From positions 1,302,001 through 1,366,000 of the forward strand of contig JADLSH010000186.1 of NCBI GenBank assembly GCA_016169945.1: 64,000 nucleotides of DNA, given 5' to 3'. Below, one piece after another: positions 31,696-44,431 of the stretch (the first letter of the stretch is position 1; the number at the start of each line of letters is the position of its first letter). The position numbers and the translations under genes are program-made. The notes under the pieces were generated by a model. It saw nothing but the letters and a program-made list of their open reading frames with translations, did not search any database and was not told where the DNA came from. Source of the DNA: Trachythela sp. YZ-2020. Taxonomy: Eukaryota > Cnidaria > Anthozoa > Malacalcyonacea > Clavulariidae.

Positions 31696-34600
31696 ATTGC
31701 CGTCTGCGAGGACGAGTAACTGTTGTGTACAGGAAAAAGTTTGTGACATTGCAAAATGCTGAAATCCACTATGGTTTGACATTATCTGACAGTTTAGCAG
31801 AACTTGTGATTGATAGAAATTCTGGTAAATCAAAACCTGTCATGGAATCTGAGACAAGTAATCAGGTAATAGCACAACAACCACCACCGCCTCCACCACT
31901 GCCACCAACAACACCACCACCAACAACAACACCATCGCCACCAACAACACCACCAGCAACAACAAGCGATGCTCAACCAACAGTGGAACGTGTGTTCAAG
32001 CTTGCCAGTCTTCTGGAAAATGATGATTTAGAGAAGTTGTTGAACAAACTGTTCCTGCACCTGGCTTTGGCACATAATGTAACATCTAATCCTGGCAATT
32101 TTTGTTCACTATCTATTAAAGCAATGGAACTGTTACAAAAGAACAACAAGAACAATCTTTTGTATAAATTTGCCTTGGCATTGTGTAATGCTAATCCTGT
32201 TACTGGTGAACCTGTATTTCCCATGGACAGAATGCCATTTGGATTGGTTGAGTATCAAATAGAGTTCTTCAGTTGTACTCATATTAAACAAGTAATGTCA
32301 AAAACCAAAAGTCCAATACCAGCTGACTGTTCAAAAAATATAATACAAAACATAATCTGAAAATTAACATCTTGAAACCCAAGATATGAGTAAATAAAGA
32401 ATGAGAAACTCATCTTAATTGTCTTGTTTTGACTCATATATTTGGTTTCAAGATGCTAATCTTCGTATTATGTTAAGTAGTGCTTTCTAAATCAGATTAG
32501 AAGGGCAGAAATTCATTAACCATATTATTGACTTTCTAGGAGATATTTGTTGAAAGTAGTAATAAGTTATATAGAACACCAACTAAGTTAGGCGACTTCC
32601 CATCCCGAAAAGATATCACTAGGATAAGGATCAGGATTAAGGGTTATCATTGGGATCAGGATTAGGATTGGATTTAAATTTAGATTACTAGTGGAAAATT
32701 TTAACTGTTATTTAACTACAGTAGCTTTGTCTAAATCCATTTTATTTTACTCTGCAAGAGGACAATGCTGAGTGCATGAATGATTAAACTTAGCATTTTT
32801 TGATACACTATCCCCTACCTACTGTACCATGCTACTATACCTGATGCTAAATGCATAATTTTTTGCATAATTTCTTCTATCAAGATTAAGATGCCAGCCG
32901 ACTTTCTTCAGTGGCACGAAAGTATGTGTGCAGAGTTCCCTACACGTTTCAACCGTCTGTTCAGGGGCCCAATGTGGAGTGGTATGGACAAAGAATACCA
33001 TGGTTACCCAATCAAGGTTAATACTGCCAATATATTAAACATACATGTATTTAGAAAAAATATTTTACACTATAGTAACAATATTTCTTGTTAGTCAAGA
33101 TCGAGGAGAGTCTTGCACATAAATAGTTAACATTGCACTTCATTCCATTGGCTAATCAATGTCTTCTTTGCCCATTGTACTATACTTACAGTACTTGGGT
33201 TATGAATTGTTATATTTACTGTAAAGTTGTGTTTAAACCATTGATGTCTAACATTTTCCCTTTACTAGTAAAATTGTCTGCATGGTATAAAAACAGAGCA
33301 AAATGATTTAATGTATACAACTCTGTAGGAATTTACATTTTATCTATTTTCAGGCAAAAGTCAATGTAGCCTGTATTGGAATTCAGGCAGTTGCATCCAA
33401 AACAGCATCATCAAACTTCAGCACTGAGCCTATTATACAGGTACTGTATGTGATATTGTTTGGTTTTATTGTCAATTTTGTACTTGTTGAATGTACTGTA
33501 GCTTCAATTTGCAATGGCAACAAACCAACATTTTCATTCTAGATGACTAGATATGCTATCTAAATTTTAGTCATACTCTATCTCAGAATTAAATTAATTT
33601 AAAAAGGTCTACTGTTTTTGGTTTGTATCTAATAAAAATACTCAGTGGCTCCCAACCACAATTTCTATCTGGGAGATAAAGCAATTACTGTACTTCAATG
33701 TCTCCAGCTCAGTTCACCTTTGATATTATATTCATTTGAAAGGCTCATTCAGTACATATGGTTAGAATTCCTCTGGGATTTGTATATTGCATCTATTTAA
33801 ACACCTCCTGCCAGAGACGTTTAGCTTGGTGTACAACTACTGTAGCATGCTGGGAATGAAATATGGTTACTTAGGCTTGCTAAAATGTCAATATTTAATA
33901 TGGTTTTCTACTCCACTGTAGGTACAAGCACTAAAAGAGATGAAAGCTGCCTATCCTTCTGGGAGATTCTGGATTAAAGGTGATGGATGTGATATTAAAC
34001 CAGCACTTCAGCAATCAGTGAGGGGAGTTTGGAATGGAGATGCTGATTTAGGAGACGGTACTTTACAAGAATTACGAACAGATTATGAAAAGCGAATGAA
34101 CACCTTTAAGAATTTGGCATCACCCCGAGAGAATATTGCACAAGTTAAGGTTGACCTTGAGAATGTCACCGTAAATCTTGAAATTGACAAGCAGTTTTTG
34201 GTGCAAGGAATAATGAAGGCACAGAAAGTATATACGGACAAATGTAAAACACCAAATCCATCGAAGAAGGTGTTAATGGAACTGTCATGGGAAAGAGTAG
34301 AGTACAGTGACCTATTACAACAGTGCCAATCTTTGCTTTCGTATGTTAAAACCTTGAAAGTCAGTGTTGGTCAAAGTTCACAGGTCTTGCATGTGCAGAA
34401 GAGTATGTGTGAAAAGAAAACTGATTGGGAAAATTATCTAAGGAACTTGTTTGTGAAGAGAAGACAACCTGCGGCCACCCATGTGTTCATTTTCCTTCTA
34501 TCAGATGAATGCCGCAACAAGAAACCTTACTGTCTGCCAATTCAGTATCTCCCATACCATTCCTTGAAGGATCAGACTGTGAGAGAGTTGACCAACAAGA

Positions 34601-37572
34601 TAAGGAAAGCGATGGATAATCTTGGAATGGTCTCCATTGGTAAGTACAGTACCTTTATAAATAAGTAAATATTTTCACTTACACTCCTTTTCTTTTATAG
34701 GCCCCAATGCACATCCTGTTTTCATGCAAGTGTCAAAGTTCATGTTTCTAACTAGTATCTCATTACCCCCAACTCTCTGAACTGGCAACAATACTGCAGG
34801 ACAGGATGTCATGTGACATGCATTTTTGACACTTGGTGTCAAAATAGAGTGCTTATTTATTATGACCTTGGGAAGAGGTTTATTTTGTGATCCATCGACC
34901 ATCAATGTTTCCTCGGGCTGCACCTCTGGAAACATTGGTGGTCACAGGACCACAAAACATACTGTGGGTGTCCTAGTCAATGATTTGAATGTACTGTAAG
35001 TTAATGTAGGATATAGGGACATAAAGCCTTATATAATTTGTGTATACCTGTACACATATGAAATTCTGAATGCTCCTTGCATTATGAACAATTGTGCATT
35101 TAGCCTTGCATTTAATGTTTGCATGCACACTACTATATGTATTCCCTGTATATTAATATAGGTTGTGTCACGGATGGGGAATTCAATAGTCTAAGAACCA
35201 AGGGAGAAAAACGTCCACTACACTTGGTGCAGTTAATACGGGATGCTCGGGAAAGTGTTACAAGGAAGTCACAGTCATCCTTGTTGAAATTGCTAGTAAA
35301 ATTAGGAGGTAATGTGGTATATTTATCTTTATGTCCACAATAGTTCCAAATTGCTGACTGTAACATGACCCATGACAATGGCTGCAATAATTTGGCTGCA
35401 AAATGTAAAGATTTGCAAAAATCTTGGGGGGGGGGGGTGAATTTAGGATTGTCGTCATATTCCAACCCTTTTGTTGCTCCAAATTTCAGTCCTCAAACTG
35501 TTTTGGGTAAAATTTATTGTTACTCTATTCCATTTAAAGGAGATAGGTATCTCTCATCCTTGAGAACAATTACTGTGCAATAGTTATTTGTTTGCACTAC
35601 ACCTTACACAGTTATTTGATTGATCAACTGTCTTGTTGCCTGTTTGCCAACCAATCGTAGTGGTACCCACTACTAGTACTGTGTAATACTATACAACATA
35701 AAATCCTGGACAACATATGTTCAATGTACTGTACATATTAATTGATCTCATAAGCAATGTTTTTTATTATTTCAGATGATGCTAATGGAATGCCTTTCAC
35801 AGAAGTAGTAGATCCAGCAATACCTTCTGATATAATCAATCTGCTTCATAACCTGAGATATGGAGTCATACTGAGGGATGGAGTCTATTTGATGCTGTAA
35901 AGAGCATAAGAATGTCCTTAGTACCAGAAGGATATGAACCTTATCCCTTCAGGAATGGAGTAGAAGAATGCCTGGATGATATGTTGAAATCTGTTGTTGC
36001 TACCTATCGATTTAGGAATACAATCAGCAAGTATGTGTCAGAGGGTGTAGACTTTTCAACTTATATTTACATCCCAGAGATCGATGAAGGAACTGGTGAA
36101 GCATTTCATGAAAGGGAAGATCACTGCCACATTCTGAAGCGCATCTGGAAACACACAAGGGAGGCAGGACCACCTGGAACGAACTTGCAGGGCTTTGATG
36201 ATGCGATGCGTGATCCCAACACTGGATTGACATTTGCAGCCCTTACTGGTGAAAGAAATCAATCAGTGGTTGATGCGGAAAGAATGTTATCGTACCTTGT
36301 CGCAAAGTTTCTCAGTGAAAATGGTTATGAGAAGGAGGGAGAATATATTAACATTGTTGCAGGATGGCACGAGGCAGCAGATGGTAGAGGTCTTTCTGAG
36401 CTTGAGCGCTGTAAGAAGAACTATGCTATGCTCAACATGGTCTTGGATGACTGGATGCCATGGCACAAAACAACAGCAAGCTTTGCTAGCATTGATGTCA
36501 ACAGGTAGTGTATATACTGTATATAAGAGTTTGGTTATTGTCTCAAAATCAGTTGTTAACAATAACAGAGAAAGTCCATTCTGAATTGAGCAACTCAATG
36601 TACCACAATTTTCCAACTTTTTGATTCCATAAAACCTCCATCCATTAAGCATGTATCTTAATCGGTAAAAGTAATTGTAGATCCAGGCTTACAGATTAAA
36701 TGTTTTGAGAAATAGAATACAGATTATTTACAATACAGTAGATGGATGTTTACTACCGTATAACATCTTACTGTAGCACTTATATTTATCTTCTTTAGGC
36801 CAATCAAAGGGATTTGTGGATTTTCGACTGTCACTTCTTTAGGCCAATCAAAGGGATTTGTGGACTGTGATCGCTGTAACCACCAACATCGAAAGCATTA
36901 TTTGAATATCGTAGAAGAGAAAGTGGTAGAATTGGCTATCCCGAGCATCCTAGAGCTGGAACGTCAGATGATGTAGAGGCATTCATCTCATTGTTGCATC
37001 GTTTTCTTGGCAATATTTTTACAATGAAAGATATGAAATTCTTATGGAGGAAGGTTGTGAGGTAAATATAGACATTTGCTCTAACTATCGCCAAGTATCA
37101 TGCTACTGTATGCCATAACTCGCTATCAGTCTGTCGTATCACATACTGTACATAGATAAAATGTACGTAATCATGATAAGTAATAGGGTTACGACATTAT
37201 ATTATTATTTTTCACTTCAGAGAGTATTGTAAACGAATTGATAAAGATTTGCCATTCTATTACTGGACAAGCAATGAGCGCTTCAGGGAATTGGAGGAAA
37301 CAATGCCAAGTTTTAATGAGATCGTGGAAGTTCCAGATGACACAGAGCCAAAAGATCACCCTCTCCGTCTTCACAGGCTAGCGGTCAACAGACGAGAAGA
37401 CTCATCAATATTCACAGCAGGACGTTGCTTTTTGCCAGCCCGCAACCAAGTTACTGTTCGTCATCGTCTTCACAGACCTGTCGTGGAACCACCATTGCTG
37501 GACGCTCCGATGGAAGGACTGGAAGAAGACAATCTCCTGGAAGATGATGCATTCCTAATGGGCGATGATTAG
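31696..37572 (+). pseudogene. Large eight-exon gene of an unnamed family, broken; possible transposase
   Basis: Exons by splice sites and phase: 31696-32291, 32885-33016, 33354-33440, 33922-34639, 35162-35308, 35776-36504, 36799-37061 and 37221-37572. Together about 3.0 kb, or roughly 1,000 codons. A Pro/Thr-rich linker lies at about 31880-31975. Conserved-looking blocks are MPADFLQWHESM (32891), GRFWIKGDGCDIKPALQ (33961), GVWNGDADLGDG (34026), VTDGEFNSLRTKGE (35167), EREDHCHILKRIWKH (36112), DDWMPWHK (36448) and KDLPFYYWT (37243). I associate this family with uncharacterised, expanded genes of cnidarian genomes and know no domain name for it. The GDGCD, TDGE and ERED-H-LKR blocks are reminiscent of DDE transposase acidic sites with a following D-x-x-H-x-x-K-R signature; this is inference. 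Disruptions: one frameshift between 35845 and 35885, a 44-bp tandem duplication at 36790-36864, and another shift near 36900. Confidence 0.65.
36790..36864 (+). repeat. 44-bp tandem duplication spanning a splice acceptor
   Basis: A unit starting CTTCTTTAGGCCAATCAAAG (36790-36833) is followed by a partial second copy (36834-36864). It duplicates the acceptor TTTAG plus the start of exon 7 and, being 44 bases, shifts the frame. Confidence 0.9.
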
Positions 37573-37596
37573 ACCTGGCTTGGAATGTTAAACGAT

Positions 37597-37805
37597 TACC
37601 GTAATCTCTCTAATAAGCCCCCCTCTCTAATTAAAGCCCTCCCACTTTTAGATAAAGAAACTTATAACACATTGTACGATGCGTGAACAAAATTATACAA
37701 TCATTTTACAGTAAATAAATAAGCCCCCTCTTCCATAATCACCCCCCAAAAAAGAGGTGCATGAAAAAATATGCCACCCAGGGGCTTATCAGAGAGATTA
37801 CAGTA
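37597..37805. mobile_element. ~210-bp MITE with 24-base inverted termini
   Basis: TACCGTAATCTCTCTAATAAGCCC at the left matches the complement of GGGCTTATCAGAGAGATTACAGTA at the right. The interior is rich in CCCC tracts. Similar sequence (TAGTTTCTCTAATTATATGCCC) lies in the intron after 27690, so the family also invaded the zinc-knuckle gene. Confidence 0.75.
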
Positions 37806-39707
37806 TTGCATTTTAAAACCTCATTATATGTTATTTTTTCTCTTTGTACAGACAATTTCAAGATAAGCCTGACAAAGGAAATATGGGTTGCATCTCGAAA
37901 GACTACAACAGGAAAATGGTACAACTACATTGTGTGAAATTCTTCATCTGCTCTTGTGATGATAAGAATTTATTCAATTTTTTACAGCTGCTGTGTTTGG
38001 GTTGTTTTTTACTATTATCAACTGATGGTGAGTCCCGTTGTTCTTGTACAGTTAGAGTAAGTATGAAAGATTTTTATATGTAATGGGTTAAATTAGTACA
38101 GTAATTCTGCTTTGCAGCATGCTTCAATAATAAATGCACCATGATATTCTATCTTTCATGATAATATAAAGCAATTACAAGGCTAAGCATAGATGCATCT
38201 CATAGTGCAGACTGTACAGTAAAGTAATTATAATGCATGTCTTAAATCTTTATCAATATTTAATCAGTTTCATAGTAACTTTTTTCAAATTGCACCATAA
38301 ATGTAGATTATGAACTATCATCTTAGTTTATACCATTGACATGAACAGGGAAAATTTAGGGTTTAAGTTTATTGTACTTACTTATAAGTTAATTAGTTAA
38401 CATGTAAATATTTAAAATTCTAGAGGTATAAATAATTTTATGACTTTAGACAATATTTTATACAGTAAGTTTAGGTAGGGGTAAGCACATTAAAAGCACC
38501 GTTTCCTGTTTTTCTAACCATATACTTTCCATGTATTTTGGTTAAATGAAAATGGTGCGACATTTTTTAAAAAAATATATGCTTTCTCTTTAATTTTAGG
38601 TGATTTTTTTGAAAAATAAAAAAATTTCAATATCAATTTGACTGTGTCTGTATTCTGCTTATAACCAATAACTTATGTCTTGCATATATGTCTCAGTTAA
38701 TTTGCCTTATATCGTGTCAGACAGACATACAGTACACTTTAAATCACGGGCTACAGACCTTAGAAGTTTACTCTGTTGGATGCCTACTGTATGAACTCGT
38801 TAATTTTCTTTATGTTGCATTTCAGGGGTGTATATAATTACCATTTGCTCCCCCCTCGGGGGGGGGGGGGAAGTCAGGGTTTTTTCAAGAATATCACCCT
38901 GAAAATGCAGGAAATGGCCACTCTGAACAACCAAAATTGAACATTTTCCAGGTCAGTAAAGCCCCGGAACCCCAAAGCCACTCAAAATCTAATACCAGGT
39001 GAAAATGACTTCAAAATTTTTCTTCAGACTGCTGCTGGATAGGGGAAGAAAGTGTCTCTTTCAAAATTGGGAGTGGGGAAAAAGGTAACCCCGCTGGTAA
39101 CTATATACACCCCTGTTGCATTTATAACTTCCAGATGAAGGTGTCCCTTAAAGTTCTGGTTGTATTTTTTAGGTATAGTAGTTTGATCCTATAATGCCTC
39201 AAGTATATTGTTTGTCACTGCATACACTGGAGCCACACATTTCATCCAATTGAGTTGTAGGACTAACTTTCTGAAAAAATTGACCAAGCTTTCATAATTT
39301 ATGTCACTGTTATAATTATTGCTTGGATCATCTCTGTCCCATGGTAAAGCAATGCTTTTCCCCTGTAAGCATATGTTCTTTTAAACTGTCAGGAGAAATT
39401 GATTATTTCATTTCTGATCAGAGCTCTTTTAAGTTGGGGTTTTGTTTATCCCACAATAACCAATAACTGTTACCACCAACAACCTTATCACCATCATGAT
39501 TACATGGAGCTTGCTTTTCTAAATTCATTGGTGGGAGAACAGCTTCCAGCTCTTCATTCACACTCCCATAATATCCGGTTTTGGACTGGATAATCTCCTT
39601 GCCATGTATCATCAAAGTCAAAGAACTACAAGATGTAATAATAACAACAAATCAGTTTTAAACATAACAAAGCTTCTACAAAGTGAGTTTTTTATAGTGC
39701 ATACAAA

Positions 39708-39775
39708 ATTAGCCTGATAAACAGACGACCTTTCTCAGGGGAGTGAGTGAAAGGTCGTCTGTTTATCAGGCTAAT
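39708..39775. mobile_element. 68-bp perfect-arm hairpin element with flanking duplication
   Basis: Two perfect 27-base arms (beginning ATTAGCCTGATAAACAGACG) enclose a 14-base loop. The outer flanks repeat ATACAAAATTA on both sides, consistent with a target duplication. It could be a minimal MITE or a precursor-like hairpin. Confidence 0.75.
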
Positions 39776-41232
39776 ACAAAATTAATTTCTATAAAGTCAA
39801 AACTTGTTTTGATTCTCCTGCTTAATCAGGATTTCAAGTCGTAAATATTAACACATCTTTTACAGATGCATTGTCAGAAGTCAATACAACGCCAATCTAG
39901 ATTTAGTAATTTGATATGACTCGCTATCATAGCAAATTTGTTATATTTTAAATAATATAGACTTTATATAATAATAGATTACAGTTCATGTTTCTACAAA
40001 GTCCTCTAGAATATCTATAATTTCAATATATAAACCTACTAAAAACTCACCTTAAAAACACAACTAGAATGCATCTCTATCAATGCTGGGCTTTTGCATT
40101 CGGCGAACATCTTGTGCTTCCAAAACTGAAGCTTTATTGTGACGAATAGAATGTTTACCGCAGAGAGATTCAGAGAGATGTGTTTACAGCGAAAGGCAAC
40201 CGAACAATAAGCGAGCCGCGCCGGCGAATTGATAATATGTATTATATTATAAGTAGTATCTAACGAGCAATTTGATTGGCTAATTCGCGTGCTTTATGAC
40301 GCAATAAAGCACGGCCACCGTTTTGATTGTCCCCGCTTGTTAAATTTTCCTCGGAATTGTCAATACAATATGAACAAAATTATAATAGTTTTAAATCCAA
40401 AGTCTGTCAGAAAGCAAGAAAAAGTAGACCTAAACGAGATGGAAAAAGCCAGCCAACAAAAAACAAGGGGATCCATAAACGGCGAATAAAGATTCGTAGC
40501 TGTTTCTGAGTTTGAAATATACTTTTTTGCTTGAAAGTTCGCATTCAACGGCGACAAGAAACGCGAAAATTTGTGCTATTTTGACATTTAAAGGTACAAA
40601 AACTGTATTTAAACACAAACCAAACCAAATTTATCCACAGTTCTAGGTGCAAAAAATTAAAATTAACCATTTTGGCATTGATTTAGATAACACTATGTGT
40701 ACAGTTTTTAAGCTGTCAAGATGCAACGACAAAAACCTACACAAATACGACATGTTTATGCATTTCTTGACAGTTTGTCTGAGAAAATTTTTTAACCACC
40801 AACCACTGAATTAGCAAAAAACACAAAAAATATTCAAACAGTACCTTCAAACAAAAACTGCCCGATATATTTGGTTCAAGATGAAAAATCAACTTGACAG
40901 CCAATGTCGTCAAAGCATCTTGACAAAAACCCTTCGCTTTTATACCGAATCCAGGACAAAAGTGAAGCAGAACAACGAAAAACCAATCTGTCTATCATTG
41001 TGCACCATATTTGAAAAATTTTCAACAGTTTTTGTGCCTTTTTAATCCCTAATTTTTGTTGAGTTGTAAGTTTTTCGCTCCTTCGCCGGCCAGAATTCAA
41101 GCGTGGTTGTTGCCAAGCAATGAAAACATTGAAAAGCTTGCGAGTGACGTCAGTGATTACATGTTAGGAGAATATCAATATTGATATTTGAACAAAATTG
41201 TTTACTGTGCTTATCTACCACTTATAATATAA

Positions 41233-41425
41233 AAGAATTAAAAAAACTCGTCTTGTGCTGTTATGGTCTAATAATTCACTCGAGGGAATGTTGGGCGAAT
41301 ACTCGAGAAGCGTGTAAAACACTCGGCTACGCCTCGTGTTTTACAAGCTTCTCTCGTATTCTCCCAACATCCCCCCCTCGTGCATTATTACACCATAACG
41401 GCACGCGACTCGTTTTTTAATTCTT
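41233..41425. mobile_element. ~190-bp foldback MITE
   Basis: AAGAATTAAAAAACTCGTCTTGTGC at the left is answered at the right by GCACGCGACTCGTTTTTTAATTCTT. The arms continue through TGTTATGGT and the GAGG-ATGTTGGG blocks to a loop near 41330. Confidence 0.75.
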
Positions 41426-41479
41426 AAACAATGCGTCCAAAACCGCAATGCATTGTGGAATACTGACGATACCTCCTCT

Positions 41480-44431
41480 GAAGTCGAATATACAGTATCA
41501 GGAAGTAAATTACTCGATCTGGTTTCACGCATTGACAACCATAATATTACGTAAGGCTAGGGTTGTGGAGGTGATAGATCATTTGGGAATTAGGTAATCT
41601 GTTTTGGAGCAGTTGTTCAAAGGCTGATTAGGTTATTAATTTATCGCTACACGGAAACGCCCTTTATTTACAATCAGTTGTTTCATATATAAATATCTCC
41701 AGACGTGTATACTCTCTGGCAACCGGACACGCGTCATTCGATAGCTTATGAATTCCTCTTTAAAATGATATGTGGTTTGTTCCGGTTCATATTATATATC
41801 CAAATTAATTTGCATACATGTTCATAAATTATCTAAAAAATGTATAATTATTGTTGATATAAACCTGAATTGCCAGAACAGGATTTAGAATTTCCCGGCA
41901 AGTGTTGCACAAAAGTTGTAGCCCATGAAAAAAGGAATATTGTTGGAAAGTTTCATTGCCTTTGAAGAAGTAGAACTATTTTTTTTTATTTTTTGAAATT
42001 CTCATACAAATGACCGAAATCGTTGAAATTTAATCCCGCACGCGATATAAATTACGAAAATGCCATATAAGGTCAGTGTTGCTTGCTATAAACCAACGAA
42101 AATCCGCCACCTAGGTAGGTTGCAAATATTCCGGAGAGAGATTAAATATTGAACTTGAAAATGTTCACGACTGGTTAACCGCGAATAAATTAACACTCAA
42201 TATTGAAAAAACTGAGTACATGATTATTGGTTCGTATAAGAGAATTTCAAATATTCAAAACGAAGGTGAAATTTAAATTAGGATTGGGGATAAAGAAATA
42301 AAACGTGTTAAAGCTACTAAAAGTCTGGGAATTGTAATTGATGAAAATTTAGCATGGAAAGAGAATATTGACACTCTCAGCACTAAGATGTCAAGGGCAA
42401 TAGGAGTCGTTCGCCGAGCTAAAAAATATGTTAAACAAGATGCCTTAAAAGTAATGTATCATTCTCTAGTCCTCCCGTATTTTGACTATTGTTCCCTTGT
42501 TTGGAATAATTGTAGGCAAACACTAAAAACTAAAGTTGAGCGGCTTCGAAATAGAGCGGCAAGAGTTATAACGGGAGATACGTACGACATGAGATCAAAA
42601 AATGTCCTCTGTAAATTAGGCTGGAATAATCTCGAAGACAGGCGTAATTCTCAAACTATTTCTTATGTTAATAAAGCTCTCCAGAAAAATTGCCCTGAAG
42701 GAATAACTGAAATGTTTCAGTTTCCCTACAATGATAACCATAATTTAAGAAGTAACAACTTAATGCTGCTGAGGTTGGCAAAACCAAAAACTAACGCAAT
42801 GAAAAAATCGTTTAGTTATGCCGCCGCCGACATCTGGAACTCGCAAAGTATTGCAGAAAGAAATAAAGTAATTAATTCAATGTATTGATATAGCGGGTGT
42901 ATAGCGTACTAAATGTATTAGCGTAGTGTATTGTCCTGTATCGTATTATTGATATTATTGTAATATAGCGTAATCACACGGCCTTTTGAAAAGTAGCATT
43001 TTATTTTTTTCTTAATTTACTGTTGCATATTTACATGCATATATAATATTGCTGAAAAGTTACCGTGTATAAAGATTTTTAAGTAAAGAAATAAATAAAT
43101 ATAGACAAGAAAGAAAATTTCAACATTACACCTGTTTTCAAATTACTCGGCCAGCTCGAAATAATCTAATTCTATTGTCAAACTAAAATTCAAAGTATTT
43201 GCAGATATTAAGCCACGAGTTATGTGTTTAGATATTAGCATTATAGCTTTCATATCACAGGTTTAGAATAATTCTCGAAGTATTTTTAAAAGATAACAAA
43301 GCCATATTGTGACTGGAAAAGTCTAGCGCAAAGGAGTTATATATATGTCACTTATGGCTATAGTGATAAATATATTCATCGTTACGCGCGTGTAATTAAC
43401 ACGGAACATTCATTGGACTCAAATTCTCTCTACATTTCTTATATCTTTTTAACCAAACACAACATCACATTGATTGAATGAATAGGGAATTATAGAAAAT
43501 ACAAAGGTTGATGAATTTAAAAACACCCAGTTAGTATTCTTGAATCACTGTGCCTGTAGGTTGTAGATATTTTACTAGCTGCCTTCACTGAAACTACAGT
43601 ACATGAAAACTTCAAAAGCTAGCTGTTTGCCGTTTCGTGTGAAGGTTCATGTCGAGCAGGAGGATATACTACTCCTGTAACAACTAACTCCTGACTGATG
43701 ACCTTTCTTAGAAATGTCGAAGTATTCTTAATCGTCTTTACGACTTCAGATAGTTTCAAAGATAAACCACGGCAGCTTGTATTCCATACATTTGAATTCC
43801 TGAACTCCCTGCACGTTTGAATTTTACGACTATATACGGTTACCTTTTCATGTTCACGTTAGGGCACAGCAAAATGGCTTACGATATTTGGACGTGTAAA
43901 CCTTCACAATAAGATTGCATTTTTTTGTAAAAGTACACACATTTGGGAAATATTAGTCATTGACAATTCTAGCACATTATTTTAGATAAACGCAAAGAGT
44001 TGCTACCTTTTTAACCTTCATATCCAATAGAATCGTCTTCTATGAAATAGTCGAACTGTATTTTTGTCTTCTTCGATCAGATGTATAGTGGCACGATTTA
44101 GATTGGGTATTTACATGTTAGTTTCGGTTACTTGAAAATGGAAGCATCAATAATTAACGCGAGGAAAAATTAAGAGCATCATCAAAATAATTAAAATTTT
44201 GTCCAATAATTATGTTTATTAACGGAACAAGACGCTCTATTAAGCGGTAGTCGCGGGCTTGGAGCTATTATAATACATCATTATAGAATAGTAAAGTGAT
44301 CCGCATACATTTGATCGTGAGAACAAGAAAAACTCTAAATGCTGACAGATAAACAAGCCAATCAAATCCAATTAATCCACGAGCCGGCGCTAAGCTCCGT
44401 GCGACGGTACTAATTCCGCTCGGATATTTAC
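41480..44431 (+). repeat. Composite repeat unit, copy 2
   Basis: Same borders and orientation as the unit at 16880-21489, mostly above 95% similar by eye over shared parts. It lacks the second 520-bp repeat and the 1.1-kb insertion of copy 1. A deletion removes about 60 bases just before the LINE segment (joining CCACCTAGG directly to TAGGTTGCAAA). Confidence 0.75.
42127..42888 (+). pseudogene. LINE reverse transcriptase C-terminal fragment, copy 2
   Basis: The better preserved copy: an uninterrupted frame runs 42388-42888 (166 codons) with SRAIGVVRRAKKYVKQDALK, YFDYCSLVWNN, NRAARVITGDTYDMRSK and a C terminus FSYAAADIWNSQS. These are typical of the thumb and C-terminal region of CR1/Jockey-like reverse transcriptases. 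Upstream, 42127-42387 carries the DWLTANKLTLN and KATKSLGIVIDENLAW blocks with a stop near 42275. The catalytic palm (F/YADD) is absent, so it is a 5'-truncated remnant. Confidence 0.75.

Larger units (their letters stand above)
37806..41479. other. Long non-coding stretch
   Basis: No gene could be supported. It holds a G-run at about 38858-38871, a near-perfect hairpin (39708-39775) and a 190-bp foldback (41233-41425). The remaining AT-rich DNA shows nothing recognisable. Confidence 0.55.
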
